Part shown: in pieces, positions 1-8,137 of the stretch
Layout of the letters: each line of letters starts with the position of its first letter
Numbering within the stretch: position 1 is the stretch's first letter
NCBI GenBank assembly: GCA_036826475.1
Contig: DAISWG010000001.1
Span: forward strand, 1 to 64,000
Source of the DNA: Miltoncostaea sp036826475
Lineage (GTDB): Bacteria; Actinomycetota; Thermoleophilia; Miltoncostaeales; Miltoncostaeaceae
DNA length: 64,000 nt
Direction: 5' to 3'
Notes under the pieces: model-generated
Told to the model about the DNA's origin: nothing
What the model saw: the letters and a program-made list of their open reading frames with translations, nothing else
The model's database searches: none
Translations under genes and position numbers: made by a program

Positions 1-68
1 GCAAGGGTGTTCACACCCCGCTCCAGGGCACGACGAGCGTCCTCATTGAACTTGAGCATCTTTGCCAT
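1..68 (-). CDS. groEL: Chaperonin GroEL, N-terminal fragment (cut by window edge)
   Basis: Only the first 22 codons lie in the window. They read MAKMLKFNEDARRALERG and onward, the classic N-terminus of the 60-kDa chaperonin that folds proteins in the cytoplasm with GroES. An AAGGAG motif (81-86 on the complement) lies 12 bases before the ATG. The gene follows groES by 68 bases on the same strand, the usual groESL order, so it is probably co-transcribed from the CIRCE-controlled promoter. The rest of the gene is outside the window. Confidence 0.93.
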   Translation of the reverse strand, partial: MAKMLKFNEDARRALERGVNTL

Positions 69-136
69 CGCTGGCTGTGTCTCCTTGGCTGGGAACGAAT
101 CCTGTCGGCGGCGCCGCCGCGTCGGCGGCGCGCGGG

Positions 137-478
137 CTACTTCTTGGCGGCCTTCTTGGCGGCGGTCTTCTTCGGGGCCGTCTTCTTGGGGGCCGCGGCG
201 ACGCGGGCCAGGATGTCGTGCTCGCTCAGGATGAGCACGTCCTCGCCCTCCAGCCGCACCTCGGTGCCGCCGTACTTCGAGTAGATGACCTCGTCACCCT
301 CGGACACCTCGAGCGCGACGCGCTCGCCGTCGACCCACCGGCCCTCGCCGACGGCCAGGACGGTGCCGCGCTGCGGCTTCTCCTTGGCCGTGTCGGGCAG
401 CAGGATGCCGCTCGCGGTGACCTCTTCCTGATCCACGGCCTTGACGATCACGCGATCGCCCAGGGGCTTGAGATTCAT
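137..478 (-). CDS. groES: Co-chaperonin GroES with a lysine/alanine-rich C-terminal tail
   Basis: A 113-residue GroES, the heptameric lid of the GroEL cage. It starts MNLKPLGDRVIVK, has the mobile loop (about residues 17-34) with the GILLPD segment that contacts GroEL, and ends its normal fold near residue 93. Family members are usually 95-100 residues. Here about 20 further residues made almost only of Ala, Lys, Pro and Thr resemble a histone H1-like tail. A GGGAGG Shine-Dalgarno sequence precedes the ATG and a CIRCE operator lies about 70 bases upstream. The identification is secure; the role of the tail is unknown. Confidence 0.97.
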   Translation of the reverse strand: MNLKPLGDRVIVKAVDQEEVTASGILLPDTAKEKPQRGTVLAVGEGRWVDGERVALEVSEGDEVIYSKYGGTEVRLEGEDVLILSEHDILARVAAAPKKTAPKKTAAKKAAKK

Positions 479-547
479 CGGCCCTCCCGGGGTCGAATAT
501 GGACGCTCGCGTGTCCCATCCCGGTCCGGGTCCTGGGTCCACGCCTG

Positions 548-574
548 TTGGCACTCGTCGATACCGAGTGCCAG
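548..574. promoter_or_regulatory. CIRCE element (HrcA operator) upstream of groES
   Basis: The sequence reads TTGGCACTC, nine bases, then GAGTGCCAG. This matches the CIRCE consensus TTAGCACTC-N9-GAGTGCTAA at 15 of 18 arm positions. It lies 70 bases upstream of groES and is where the HrcA heat-shock repressor would bind. I could not place the -10 and -35 boxes with confidence. Confidence 0.93.
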
Positions 575-605
575 ATCGAGGTTATCGGATCGGCCCGCCC
601 CGGCG

Positions 606-1022
606 CTAGCGGGAGTGGCGGGCGACCTGGAGCAGGTGGGTGTCGGTGTGGCACTCCCACGACACCGCGCGGCCGCCGCGCATCCGCCACACGTGCACGA
701 ACGGCACCTCGGCCCGGCCCCCCAGGCCGAGCGCCATGACCGTGAGCGTGCCGAGCACGACCACCCGGTCGCCGTCGCCGATGAACTCCTCCGGACGGAC
801 CTCGAACTCCTGCCACACGTCCGGCATCCGCGCGAACACCTCGGTGAACACGGCCGCGCGGCCCCGGAACAGCCCGGAGACGCCCGGCGCGCCCTCCGGC
901 TCGCGCCACTGGATGTCGGGGTCCATCAGGTCGGTCAGCGGCCCCGCGTCGCCCGCGTCGAGCGCGGCGTAGACCGCCCGGATCCGCTCGAGGTCAGGCG
1001 CCCCCACCGGCCACCAGCGCAT
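606..1022 (-). CDS. SnoaL/NTF2-like protein
   Basis: A 138-residue protein with the compact alpha+beta NTF2 pattern: an N-terminal helix (LERIRAVYAALDAGD), a strand containing DIQWREPEG, and a late strand run ending WECHTDTHLLQV. Such proteins serve as isomerases, hydrolases or ligand-binding folds in the cytoplasm; no substrate is evident. The ATG at 1022 overlaps the upstream gene by 29 bases; a GTG at 1007 would shorten the overlap to 14 and may be the real start. It is the last gene of the rph-rdgB cluster. Confidence 0.75.
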   Translation of the reverse strand: MRWWPVGAPDLERIRAVYAALDAGDAGPLTDLMDPDIQWREPEGAPGVSGLFRGRAAVFTEVFARMPDVWQEFEVRPEEFIGDGDRVVVLGTLTVMALGLGGRAEVPFVHVWRMRGGRAVSWECHTDTHLLQVARHSR

Positions 1023-1329
1023 CGAACGCCGCCTCGGGCGTCGCCCCGCGCGCGAAGACCCACCAGAGGTAGAAGCCGTCGCGCTGGTCGGACGTGATCG
1101 CCGCGGCCGGCGACGGTCCGGGCGGGGGCTCCACCTCGAACATCCGGCGGGCCAGGGCCGCGGCGTCCCGCCCGCCGAGCCCCCAGTGGGCCAGCGCCGC
1201 CTGCACCGCCTCGAGCGGGGTGGCGGCCCCGCCGGCGTAGCGCGCGCCGCATCCGGGGCACTCCCCCGCGGCGGGCTCGGCGCCGTCCACGGCGACCGTC
1301 CCGCAGAGGGGGCAGACGAGCCTCGTCAC
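994..1329 (-). CDS. Small zinc-ribbon protein of unknown function
   Basis: A 111-residue protein with a GTG start. It opens with a zinc ribbon: Cys6-x2-Cys9 and Cys24-x2-Cys27. The rest is probably helical, with a short aromatic segment FYLWWVFARG near residues 86-95. I do not recognise the family. The start codon overlaps the stop of the preceding membrane-protein gene as GTGA, so the two are probably translated together and may act together. It could be a small adaptor or nucleic-acid-binding protein; nothing decides this. Confidence 0.6.
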   Translation of the reverse strand: MTRLVCPLCGTVAVDGAEPAAGECPGCGARYAGGAATPLEAVQAALAHWGLGGRDAAALARRMFEVEPPPGPSPAAAITSDQRDGFYLWWVFARGATPEAAFDALVAGGGA

Positions 1330-2060
1330 ACGACCAGGGGGAGGACCAGGGACAGGGCGGCCACGATGACCACGCCGATCGAGCCGCCGGGGAGCCCGCG
1401 CGCGCCGTGGAACCGCCACACCGCCAGGCCCACCAGGGCACCGGCGATGCCCGCGAGGATGATCAGCGCGACCTGCCCGGGGACCGCGAGGTCGCGGGAG
1501 ATGCCGACGCCGGCGAGGACCGCGGTCAGCGAGCAGCCGAGCACGATCGACTCGATCCCCTCGGCCTCGCCGCGTCGCATACGGATCGCCTCGTCGCCCA
1601 TCCACAGGCCCACCAGCAGGTTCCACGCCGCGAGCAGCGCGGTGCCGTAGCCGCGTTGGGCGCTGTCGCTGCCCAGCCAGTCGGCGCCGATCCAGACGCC
1701 CATCGCGATCGCCGCGACGGCCAGCACGGCCAGCGGCGCCCACGCGAGCGTCACGGCGTCGCGCTGCGCCTGGTCCATCGCCGTGGGCGGGGGGATCTCC
1801 GACGGCGGCACGCGCAGGCGGCGCCCGGAGGCGTGCAGGCGGCGCACGATCAGCATCCCGACGCCGAACACCGCGAGACCGCAGGCCGCGCCGATGCCGA
1901 GCGACGGCATCGCCGCCTGGTCGGGGCTGTCGCCGCCGATGCGCAGCAGGTTGTATGCCACCAGCCAGCCGATCGCGACGCAGGCGATCAGCCACGAGAG
2001 GACCCGCGACGCCGGGGGTCCGGGCACGGGTTCGGTGGTCACGCGCGCTCCGGCATCCAC
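1326..2060 (-). CDS. Polytopic membrane protein of unknown function
   Basis: A 244-residue inner-membrane protein with about six hydrophobic segments: near residues 20-40, 50-72, 105-130, 140-155, 170-190, and the paired C-terminal segments ending SLVLPLVV. There is no recognised catalytic motif. The start is a GTG only six bases after the rdgB stop; an internal GTG at residue 7 (2042) is an alternative. It is sandwiched between rdgB and the small zinc-ribbon gene in what looks like one transcript. Confidence 0.6.
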   Translation of the reverse strand: MDAGARVTTEPVPGPPASRVLSWLIACVAIGWLVAYNLLRIGGDSPDQAAMPSLGIGAACGLAVFGVGMLIVRRLHASGRRLRVPPSEIPPPTAMDQAQRDAVTLAWAPLAVLAVAAIAMGVWIGADWLGSDSAQRGYGTALLAAWNLLVGLWMGDEAIRMRRGEAEGIESIVLGCSLTAVLAGVGISRDLAVPGQVALIILAGIAGALVGLAVWRFHGARGLPGGSIGVVIVAALSLVLPLVV

Positions 2061-2066
2061 GGGACC

Positions 2067-2651
2067 TTAGCCCGTCGCGGGCGGCGACCCGAGCACGGCG
2101 GCCAGCCGCCGGGCGGCGCGGCCGCGGTGGGAGATCGCGGCCTTCTCGTCACGGGTCATCTCCGCCATCGACCGCTCGCCGCCCTCGGGCACGAAGACGG
2201 GGTCGTAGCCGAAGCCCTCGCCGCCGCGCATCGCCGGGGCGATCGAGCCGGGCACGGTGCCGCAGCCCACCAGCATCCCGCCGTCGGCGTCGAGGCCCAC
2301 GAGCACGCAGACGAACGCCGCGGACCGGTCGTCCACCCCGTCGAGCTCGTCGAGCAGGCGGCGGCAGTTGTCGGCGTCGGTGGCGTCGGGGCCGGCGTAG
2401 CGGGCGCTGAACACGCCGGGGCGCCCCCCGAGCGCGTGGACCACCAACCCCGAGTCGTCGGCCACCACCCAGGCGTCGTCGGCGATCTCGCCCCGGAGCG
2501 CGGCGGCCTTGATCCACGCGTTCTGGAGCAGCGTGACGCCGGTCTCCTCCACGTCGAAGCCGTCGGGCGCGGCGCCCACATCGACCCCCGGGAACATCTC
2601 GCTGAGCTCGGCCACCTTGTCCCGGTTGCCGGTCGCCAGGACGATCCTCAC
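2067..2651 (-). CDS. rdgB: XTP/dITP pyrophosphatase (RdgB/HAM1 family)
   Basis: A 194-residue house-cleaning enzyme that hydrolyses non-canonical purine nucleotides (XTP, dITP, ITP) to monophosphates. Family marks are clear: LATGNRDKVAEL at the N-terminus, ADDSGLVVHALGG, SARYAG, and GFGYDPVFVPEGG, followed by SHRGRA near the C-terminus. The GTG start overlaps the rph stop as GTGA, giving the rph-rdgB pair seen in many bacteria. Length is normal for the family. Confidence 0.95.
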   Translation of the reverse strand: MRIVLATGNRDKVAELSEMFPGVDVGAAPDGFDVEETGVTLLQNAWIKAAALRGEIADDAWVVADDSGLVVHALGGRPGVFSARYAGPDATDADNCRRLLDELDGVDDRSAAFVCVLVGLDADGGMLVGCGTVPGSIAPAMRGGEGFGYDPVFVPEGGERSMAEMTRDEKAAISHRGRAARRLAAVLGSPPATG

Positions 2652-3364
2652 GGCCCCACCGCCGCCTGCTGCGCCGACGTGAGGTCGCGGATGCCGGCCT
2701 CGGCCAGGTCGAGCAGGCCGTCGAGCTCCGCCCGGGAGAATGTGCTGCCCTCCGCGGTGGCCTGCACCTCCACCAGCCGGCCGCCGCCGGTCATGACCAC
2801 GTTCATGTCCGACTCGGCACGCGAGTCCTCGACGTAGGCGAGGTCCAGGAGGGGGCGCCCCTCGACCATCCCGACGCTGACGGCGGCGATCGAGTCGGTG
2901 AGCGGCAGGCGCTCGAGGGTCCCGGCGTCGACGAGGGCCCCGACGGCGAGGCGCAGCGCCACCCATGCGCCGCAGATGCTGGCGCAGCGGGTGCCGCCGT
3001 CGGCCTGGAGGACGTCGCAGTCGAGCCAGACGGTCCGCTCGCCGAGCGCCTCCATGTCCACGACCGCCCGCAGCGAGCGGCCGATGAGGCGCTGGATCTC
3101 GGTGGTGCGGCCATCGAGCCTGCCGCGGGAGATGTCGCGCGCCTTCCGCTGGCCGGTGGACGCCGGGAGCATCGCGTACTCGGCCGTGACCCAGCCGCGG
3201 CCGCGGCCCCGCATCCAGGCCGGGACGCTCTCCTCCACGGACGCGGTGCAGATCACGCGCGTGGTGCCCACGGAGATCAGGGCGCTGCCGTCGGCGGTCT
3301 CGACGAATCCGGGGAGGATCCCGACCGGGCGCAGCTGGTCGTCGGTCCGTCCGTCGGCGCGCAT
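2648..3364 (-). CDS. rph: Ribonuclease PH
   Basis: A 238-residue phosphorolytic 3'-5' exoribonuclease that trims tRNA 3' ends. It begins RADGRTDDQLRPV and carries the family blocks GRGRGWVTAEYAMLPAST, the DISRGRLDGRT segment and the C-terminal EVQATAEGSTFS. The ATG at 3364 is favoured because a TAAGCT -10 hexamer ends seven bases upstream, which suggests a leaderless message. It is divergent from the sirtuin gene and heads the rph-rdgB-membrane protein-zinc ribbon-SnoaL transcript. Confidence 0.95.
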   Translation of the reverse strand: MRADGRTDDQLRPVGILPGFVETADGSALISVGTTRVICTASVEESVPAWMRGRGRGWVTAEYAMLPASTGQRKARDISRGRLDGRTTEIQRLIGRSLRAVVDMEALGERTVWLDCDVLQADGGTRCASICGAWVALRLAVGALVDAGTLERLPLTDSIAAVSVGMVEGRPLLDLAYVEDSRAESDMNVVMTGGGRLVEVQATAEGSTFSRAELDGLLDLAEAGIRDLTSAQQAAVGP

Positions 3365-3371
3365 CGGGGGC

Positions 3372-3384
3372 AGCTTAGTAGGGT
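3372..3384. promoter_or_regulatory. Back-to-back -10 boxes for rph (-) and the sirtuin gene (+)
   Basis: On the minus strand TAAGCT (3372-3377) ends seven bases before the rph ATG. On the plus strand TAGGGT (3379-3384) ends seven bases before the sirtuin ATG at 3392. Both fit TANNNT -10 boxes of leaderless promoters. No clear -35 boxes are seen. Confidence 0.55.
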
Positions 3385-3391
3385 CGTGCGG

Positions 3392-4150
3392 ATGGCCCAC
3401 TCGCCCCAGGACCTGGCCGACCTCCTGGCGGGGGCCGAGCACGCCGTCGTGCTGACGGGGGCGGGCGTCTCCACCGAGAGCGGCATCCCCGACTTCCGCT
3501 CGGCCGGGGGGACCTGGACGGACAACGACCCGATGAAGGTGGCCACGCTGTCCGTGTTCCTGACCGAGCCGGAGCGCTTCTGGTCGTTCCACCGCCCGCG
3601 CATCGACATGCTGCGCGGTCACGATCCGAACCCCGCGCACCAGGCGGTGGCGGAGCTGGAGCGCCGCGGCATCGTGAAGGCCGTGATCACCCAGAACATC
3701 GACCGCCTGCACGCGCGCGCCGGCTCGCGGGAGCTGATCGAGGTGCACGGGTCGCTCGACCGCGGGGTGTGCCTGCGCTGCGACGCCCGCATCAGCGGCG
3801 ACGAGCTGGTGGCCCGGGCCGACGCCGCCGGCGATGGCGTGCCGCGCTGCACGCAGTGCGGCTTCCCGATGAAGAGCGGGGTGATCCTGTTCGGCGAGCA
3901 GCTCCCGGCCGACGCGATCGAGGCGGCGTTCGAGCACGCCCGGCGGGCCGACGTGATGCTGGTGATCGGAAGCTCGCTGGTGGTGGCGCCCGTGAGCCAG
4001 CTCCCGGGGGTCACGCTGGACGGCGGCGGGACGCTCGCGATCCTGACCGAGAGCGAGACCCCGTGGGACGACCGGGCCTCGGTGCGCCTGAACGGCCGGG
4101 CGGGGGTCCAGATGGCCGAGGTCGTCGCCGCCCTCGACGCGGCGGGCTGA
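3392..4150 (+). CDS. NAD-dependent protein deacylase, Sir2 family
   Basis: A 252-residue sirtuin that removes acyl groups from lysines using NAD+. It shows the NAD-binding GAGVSTESGIPDFR block (about residues 23-36), TQNIDRLHARAG, the catalytic His119 in EVHGS, and a zinc site formed by Cys127, Cys130, Cys153 and Cys156. An in-frame GTG at 3386 is possible, but a TAGGGT hexamer ending seven bases before the ATG at 3392 favours the latter. An SDR gene follows four bases after the stop. An AcuC-type deacetylase lies about 2.7 kb downstream. Confidence 0.93.
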   Translation: MAHSPQDLADLLAGAEHAVVLTGAGVSTESGIPDFRSAGGTWTDNDPMKVATLSVFLTEPERFWSFHRPRIDMLRGHDPNPAHQAVAELERRGIVKAVITQNIDRLHARAGSRELIEVHGSLDRGVCLRCDARISGDELVARADAAGDGVPRCTQCGFPMKSGVILFGEQLPADAIEAAFEHARRADVMLVIGSSLVVAPVSQLPGVTLDGGGTLAILTESETPWDDRASVRLNGRAGVQMAEVVAALDAAG

Positions 4151-4154
4151 GGGC

Positions 4155-4934
4155 GTGCGGATCGACCTGAGCGGCCGGACGGCCCTGGTGACGGGTTCGA
4201 CCGGCGGCATCGGCGCCGCGATCGTGACGGGACTGCGCGAGGCGGGCACGACGGTGTGGGTGAACGGCCGCGACCCGGAGCGCACGGCCGCCGCGGCCAG
4301 GCGCCTGGGCGGCCGGCCGGCGCCCGGCGACGTGGGCACGGCCGAGGGGTGCGCCGCCGTCGTCGCGGCCGTCCCGGACGTGGACGTCCTGGTCAACAAC
4401 GCCGGCATCTTCGTCCCCACCCCCGTGCTGGAGATCCCGGACGAGGACTGGACCCGCCACTTCGAGGTCAACGTCATGTCCGGCGTGCGGCTCACCCGCG
4501 CCTACCTGCCGGGGATGCTCGGCCGCGGCTGGGGCCGCGTGATGTTCATCTCCAGCGAGTCGGCGATCCAGATCCCGGCCGAGATGGTCCAGTACGGCAT
4601 GACGAAGACCGCCCAGCTCGCGGTGGCGCGTGGCTTCGCCGAGGCGTTCCCCGGCCGGGGCGTGACGGTCAACGCCGTCCTCCCCGGCCCCACGATGACG
4701 GAGGGGATGCGGGAGATGCTCCAGGCGCAGGCGGGGGCCCCGCTCGACGACGCCGAGGTGGACGCCGCGGGCCGCGCCTTCATCGCCGAGCACCGCCCCA
4801 CCTCGCTGCTCGGGCGTCCGGCGACCCCGGAGGAGGTCGCCAACATGGTCGTGTACCTCGCCTCCGAGCAGGCGTCCGCGACCACCGGCGCCGCGGTCCC
4901 GGTCGACGGCGGGGTGGTCCGCGCCATCGTCTGA
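4155..4934 (+). CDS. Short-chain dehydrogenase/reductase
   Basis: A 259-residue classical SDR with a GTG start four bases after the sirtuin stop, so probably co-transcribed. It has the cofactor motif TGSTGGIG (13-20), NNAG (81-84), a catalytic Ser in ISSES (133-136), Tyr147 and Lys151 in YGMTK, and the C-terminal PVDGG segment. The second strand ends NGRDPER, an Arg that would favour NADP(H). The substrate cannot be told from sequence; oxidation or reduction of an alcohol/ketone is expected. Confidence 0.88.
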   Translation: MRIDLSGRTALVTGSTGGIGAAIVTGLREAGTTVWVNGRDPERTAAAARRLGGRPAPGDVGTAEGCAAVVAAVPDVDVLVNNAGIFVPTPVLEIPDEDWTRHFEVNVMSGVRLTRAYLPGMLGRGWGRVMFISSESAIQIPAEMVQYGMTKTAQLAVARGFAEAFPGRGVTVNAVLPGPTMTEGMREMLQAQAGAPLDDAEVDAAGRAFIAEHRPTSLLGRPATPEEVANMVVYLASEQASATTGAAVPVDGGVVRAIV

Positions 4935-4937
4935 GCG

Positions 4938-5822
4938 TCAGGCGGCGGCGGGCCTCCAGAGGGCGTCGTCGCCCAGCGGCGCGCGCGTGGCGATCCCGTC
5001 GCCCGCCGCGCGGATCAGCAGCCGCTCGGCGGCGCCCCGGTCGGGTGCGTCGTTGCCGCGCACCAGGAGGGCCGCGACCTCCTGCGTGGTGAGGCCCTCC
5101 GGGAACCGCTCCAGAAGGGGCGCGACGCCCCCGGGGGCGTCGCGCCGGTCGATGTCGGGCGCGAGGTTGGCGACCACCACGTCGTAGGCCTCGATGGTCT
5201 GCCAGCCGCCCGCCTCCAGGGTGCGGCCGTCGCGACTGAACACCACGGACGGCGCGGTGTAGCGCACCGGCCCGTCGGTGGTGGCGGTCTTGCCCTGGAA
5301 CTCGGTGGGCGAACCGGCGGCGCGGCGGGCCTCGGCGCGGTCGCGCTCGTAGGCCTCCGTCACGTCGGCGGCGTCGAGCCGCGCGACCACCCCGGCGGCG
5401 TCCACCCCGGGCACCCCCTCCAGCACGGCGCCCAGCTGATCGTCGCGGTCCAGCAACAGCGGCGACGTGAAGTTGGCGAGCTGGAGCGCCCGCAGCACGG
5501 CCCACTCGCTGCCGGGCTCCAGGATGCGGGCGGCCACGATCGCCCGGCACGCCCGGGCCGTCGCGGACACGCGCTCCTTCGGCGACGGGGCGAACGGCAT
5601 GCCGAAGCGGTCGCGGAACGCGGTCCACCCGAGGGCCCGGTCGGCGGTCGTGTAGCCCCGCGCGACGTACTGCTCCGACGTCTCCGCGAGGCCGATCACC
5701 ACCAGCCGCCACCGCAGCGACGCGTCGTAGCGCCATTCGAGCACGCGCAGCGCCGGCAGCGCCGAGTACGCCCACGGGCACCCCGGGTCGGTGAACAGGG
5801 TCGCGTCGATCCGGGCGGGCAC
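4938..5822 (-). CDS. DsbA-like thioredoxin-fold protein
   Basis: A 294-residue cytoplasmic protein with a thioredoxin fold interrupted by a helical insertion, as in the DsbA/FrnE group. The active-site position reads DPGCPWAYS with only the first Cys (Cys15) present; CPWA replaces CxxC, as in many FrnE-like members and GST-kappa relatives, so it is probably not a dithiol oxidase. The GTG start lies six bases after a TACGCT hexamer. It converges with the SDR gene, with three bases between the stops. The substrate is unknown. Confidence 0.72.
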   Translation of the reverse strand: MPARIDATLFTDPGCPWAYSALPALRVLEWRYDASLRWRLVVIGLAETSEQYVARGYTTADRALGWTAFRDRFGMPFAPSPKERVSATARACRAIVAARILEPGSEWAVLRALQLANFTSPLLLDRDDQLGAVLEGVPGVDAAGVVARLDAADVTEAYERDRAEARRAAGSPTEFQGKTATTDGPVRYTAPSVVFSRDGRTLEAGGWQTIEAYDVVVANLAPDIDRRDAPGGVAPLLERFPEGLTTQEVAALLVRGNDAPDRGAAERLLIRAAGDGIATRAPLGDDALWRPAAA

Positions 5823-5828
5823 GGCCCG

Positions 5829-5834
5829 AGCGTA
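5829..5834 (-). promoter_or_regulatory. -10 box of the DsbA-like gene (leaderless)
   Basis: TACGCT on the minus strand ends six bases before the GTG start at 5822. No Shine-Dalgarno sequence is present, consistent with a leaderless transcript. Confidence 0.5.
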
Positions 5835-5865
5835 GGTGACCGGGGCGCACCCGCGCCCGGAGCGC

Positions 5866-6840
5866 TCAGGAGGCGGTGACCGGCGTGGGCGGGGTGCGGC
5901 CGGCGGCCATGGCCAGCAGGTTGTCGACGGCCAGGTTCGCCATCAGCCGGCGGGTCTCGCGGCCCGCGCTGGCGATGTGCGGCGTGAGCACCACGTTCGG
6001 CAGGGCGGTGAGGGGGTGCCCCGCCGGGAGCGGCTCGTCGGCGAAGACGTCCAGTCCCGCGCGGATCCGGCCGGCGCGGAGGGCCTCCACCACCGCGTCC
6101 TGGTCCAGGACGGGCCCCCGCGAGACGTTGACCAGCACCGCCCCGGGGCGCATGCGCGCCAGCTCGGCCGCCCCGATCATCCCGCGGGTCTCCGGCGTGA
6201 GCGGCACGTGGACGGTGACCACGTCGGCCTCCTCCAGCAGCTCGTGCAGGGACGCCGACCGGATGCCGAGCCGGTCCTCCAGCCCGGGGTGCCGCCGCCG
6301 GGCCAGGTAGCGACCCCGCATCCCGAAGCCCCCCACCAGGCGCGCCGCCACCGCCCGCCCCACGCCGCCGACGCCCACGAGCCCCGCCGTCGCCCCGGCC
6401 AGGTCCAGACCGAGCAGCAGGTCCGTGGAGAACCCGGTCCAGCCGCCGGCGCGGACGAGCCGGTCGCCCTCGGCGATACGGCGCCCCGCGGCGAGCACGA
6501 GGCCCACGCAGTGGTCGGCGACCGCCTCGTCCAGCACCCCGGGCGTGTTCGTCACCAGCACGCCGCGGACGCCGGCGGCCGCAAGGTCGATGTTGTCCGT
6601 GCCGACCGCGTGGTTGGCGACCCACCGGACGGACGGACACGCATCGAGGAACGCCGCGTCGATGCGGTCGGCGGGGACGCAGAGCAGGCCGTCCCGGCCG
6701 GCCGCCAGGCGGCGGAGCTCATCGGGGGCGGCGGGCCGGTCGTCGTCGCGGGCGACCACGTCGTGACCCGCGTCGCGCAGGCGCGCCACCGCCCCCGGGT
6801 CGGACAGGCGGGCGGTCACCAGGAGCCGGGCGGCGGGCAT
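5866..6840 (-). CDS. D-isomer-specific 2-hydroxyacid dehydrogenase
   Basis: A 324-residue NAD(P)H-dependent reductase of the glyoxylate/hydroxypyruvate reductase group. The nucleotide-binding motif GVGGVG is at 156-161, and the catalytic Arg241 (NVSRGPVLDQ), Glu269 (DVFADEP) and His288 (LTPHIA) are all present. The length is normal. It is divergent from the AcuC gene, with a 6+1+6 palindrome and both -10 boxes in the 32-base gap. The exact substrate (glyoxylate, hydroxypyruvate or another 2-keto acid) is not decided by sequence. Confidence 0.9.
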   Translation of the reverse strand: MPAARLLVTARLSDPGAVARLRDAGHDVVARDDDRPAAPDELRRLAAGRDGLLCVPADRIDAAFLDACPSVRWVANHAVGTDNIDLAAAGVRGVLVTNTPGVLDEAVADHCVGLVLAAGRRIAEGDRLVRAGGWTGFSTDLLLGLDLAGATAGLVGVGGVGRAVAARLVGGFGMRGRYLARRRHPGLEDRLGIRSASLHELLEEADVVTVHVPLTPETRGMIGAAELARMRPGAVLVNVSRGPVLDQDAVVEALRAGRIRAGLDVFADEPLPAGHPLTALPNVVLTPHIASAGRETRRLMANLAVDNLLAMAAGRTPPTPVTAS

Positions 6841-6846
6841 GACGCC

Positions 6847-6865
6847 ACGCTACCGCCGGTAGGCT
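6847..6865. promoter_or_regulatory. Divergent leaderless promoters with a central palindrome
   Basis: CTACCG-C-CGGTAG (6850-6862) is a perfect 13-base palindrome. TAGCGT (minus strand, 6847-6852) ends six bases before the dehydrogenase ATG. TAGGCT (plus strand, 6860-6865) ends seven bases before the AcuC GTG. The palindrome may be an operator, or may merely reflect two facing -10 boxes. Confidence 0.5.
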
Positions 6866-6872
6866 CCGGGAC

Positions 6873-8027
6873 GTGCCGCCCACCGCCTTCGTCTACGGTC
6901 CGCACCTCCAGGCCTACAATCCGAGCGCCGACCGGGAGCGGGTGCTGCGGCGCGAGCTCGGCATCGACCTGCTCCAGGCCTACGGCCTGCTGGACCACCC
7001 CGATCTGACGCGCCACGACCCCCGCGTCGCGACCGACGCCGAGCTCATGGGGGCCCACTCGCCGGACTACATCGCCGCCGTGAAGCGCTACAGCGCGGAC
7101 CCGGCGCTGGCGTCGGAGCCGGAGGCCCGCGCGTGGGGCTTCCAGGACGGCGACACGATCGCCCAGGCGGGGATGCACGAGGCCGCCGCGGCCGTCTGCG
7201 GGTCGGCGATCACCGGCGCGCTCGAGATCTGGGAGGGCCGCGCGGTGCAGGCGTTCTGCCCCGCCCCCGCCGGCCTGCACCACGCGATGGCCAACCGGGC
7301 GACCGGCATGTGCATCTACAACGACGCGGCCGTCGCGATCCGGGCGCTGCTGGAGCGGGGCGCGGAGCGGATCGCGTACGTCGACATCGACGCCCACCAC
7401 GGCAACGGCGTGCAGTGGATCTTCTACGAGGACCCGCGGGTGCTGACCGTCTCCGTCCACGAGAGCGGCCGCTACCTCTACCCCGGCACCGGCGGCCTGG
7501 CGGAGCGGGGGGTCGACGACGGCGAGGGCACGTCGGTCAACGTGCCGCTGCCGCCGTTCGCCGGCGACGGCCCGTACCTGCGGGCCATCGAGGAGGTCGT
7601 GGCGCCGGTCGTGCGCCGCTTCCGCCCGGACGTGGTGGTCACCATGACGGGGGTCGACCCGCACCACACCGACCCGATGGCCCACCTCCAGGTCACGACC
7701 GCGGCCTTCCCGCGGCTCTACGCGGTGCTGCGGGACATGGCGTTCGACGCCGCCCAGGGGCGCTGGCTGGTGGTGACGGGCGGCGGGTACAACATCGACC
7801 TGCTGGCCCGGCTGTGGGCGATGCAGCTCGCCGCGATGCTCGACGTGGAGCTGCCGGACGAGGTGCCGGCGGACTGGCTCGCGATGGCCCGCGAGCGGGC
7901 CGGCATGGACTTCACCCCCACCCTCCTGGGGGACGTCCCGTTCGCGGTCGATGAGGGGATGCGCGCCCGTGGCGACGCCGACGCCTGGGAGACGATCCAG
8001 GCGGCCAAGGACCTGTTTTTGAACTAG
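6873..8027 (+). CDS. acuC: AcuC-like histone-deacetylase-family protein
   Basis: A 384-residue zinc-dependent deacetylase of the class I/II HDAC superfamily, matching acetoin utilization protein AcuC, which in Bacillus deacetylates acetyl-CoA synthetase. Metal and catalytic motifs are present: the His-Ala/His pair region FCPAPAGLHHAM, the YVDIDAHHGNGVQ block with the zinc Asp and His, SVHESG, and GVDPHHTDPM in the later loop. GTG is chosen because TAGGCT ends seven bases before it. A palindrome follows the stop at 8041. Confidence 0.88.
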   Translation: MPPTAFVYGPHLQAYNPSADRERVLRRELGIDLLQAYGLLDHPDLTRHDPRVATDAELMGAHSPDYIAAVKRYSADPALASEPEARAWGFQDGDTIAQAGMHEAAAAVCGSAITGALEIWEGRAVQAFCPAPAGLHHAMANRATGMCIYNDAAVAIRALLERGAERIAYVDIDAHHGNGVQWIFYEDPRVLTVSVHESGRYLYPGTGGLAERGVDDGEGTSVNVPLPPFAGDGPYLRAIEEVVAPVVRRFRPDVVVTMTGVDPHHTDPMAHLQVTTAAFPRLYAVLRDMAFDAAQGRWLVVTGGGYNIDLLARLWAMQLAAMLDVELPDEVPADWLAMARERAGMDFTPTLLGDVPFAVDEGMRARGDADAWETIQAAKDLFLN

Positions 8028-8040
8028 ACGGTCGCCGGGG

Positions 8041-8055
8041 AACGTCCTGGACGTT
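8041..8055. terminator. Palindrome followed by a short T-run after acuC
   Basis: AACGTC-CTG-GACGTT forms a six-base-pair stem with a three-base loop, 13 bases after the acuC stop; CTTTT follows at 8062-8066. It may be a weak terminator, or an operator for the lipoprotein gene downstream. Confidence 0.35.
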
Positions 8056-8137
8056 CTGGGGCTTTTCGCAGGATGGGGACCTGACGTAGGGTCGCCGACC
8101 GAATCGCGAAAATACTCAAACGACACTGGACGCGCCA

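Noticed and set aside
62..739. A plus-strand frame across groES and the SnoaL gene
   Set aside because: It is antisense to two well-supported genes and shows only Arg/Gly/Ala/Pro-rich shadow composition.
2648..4495. A long minus-strand frame fused in front of ribonuclease PH
   Set aside because: The part upstream of 3364 is antisense to the sirtuin and SDR genes and has low-complexity composition; the RNase PH motif begins at 3364.
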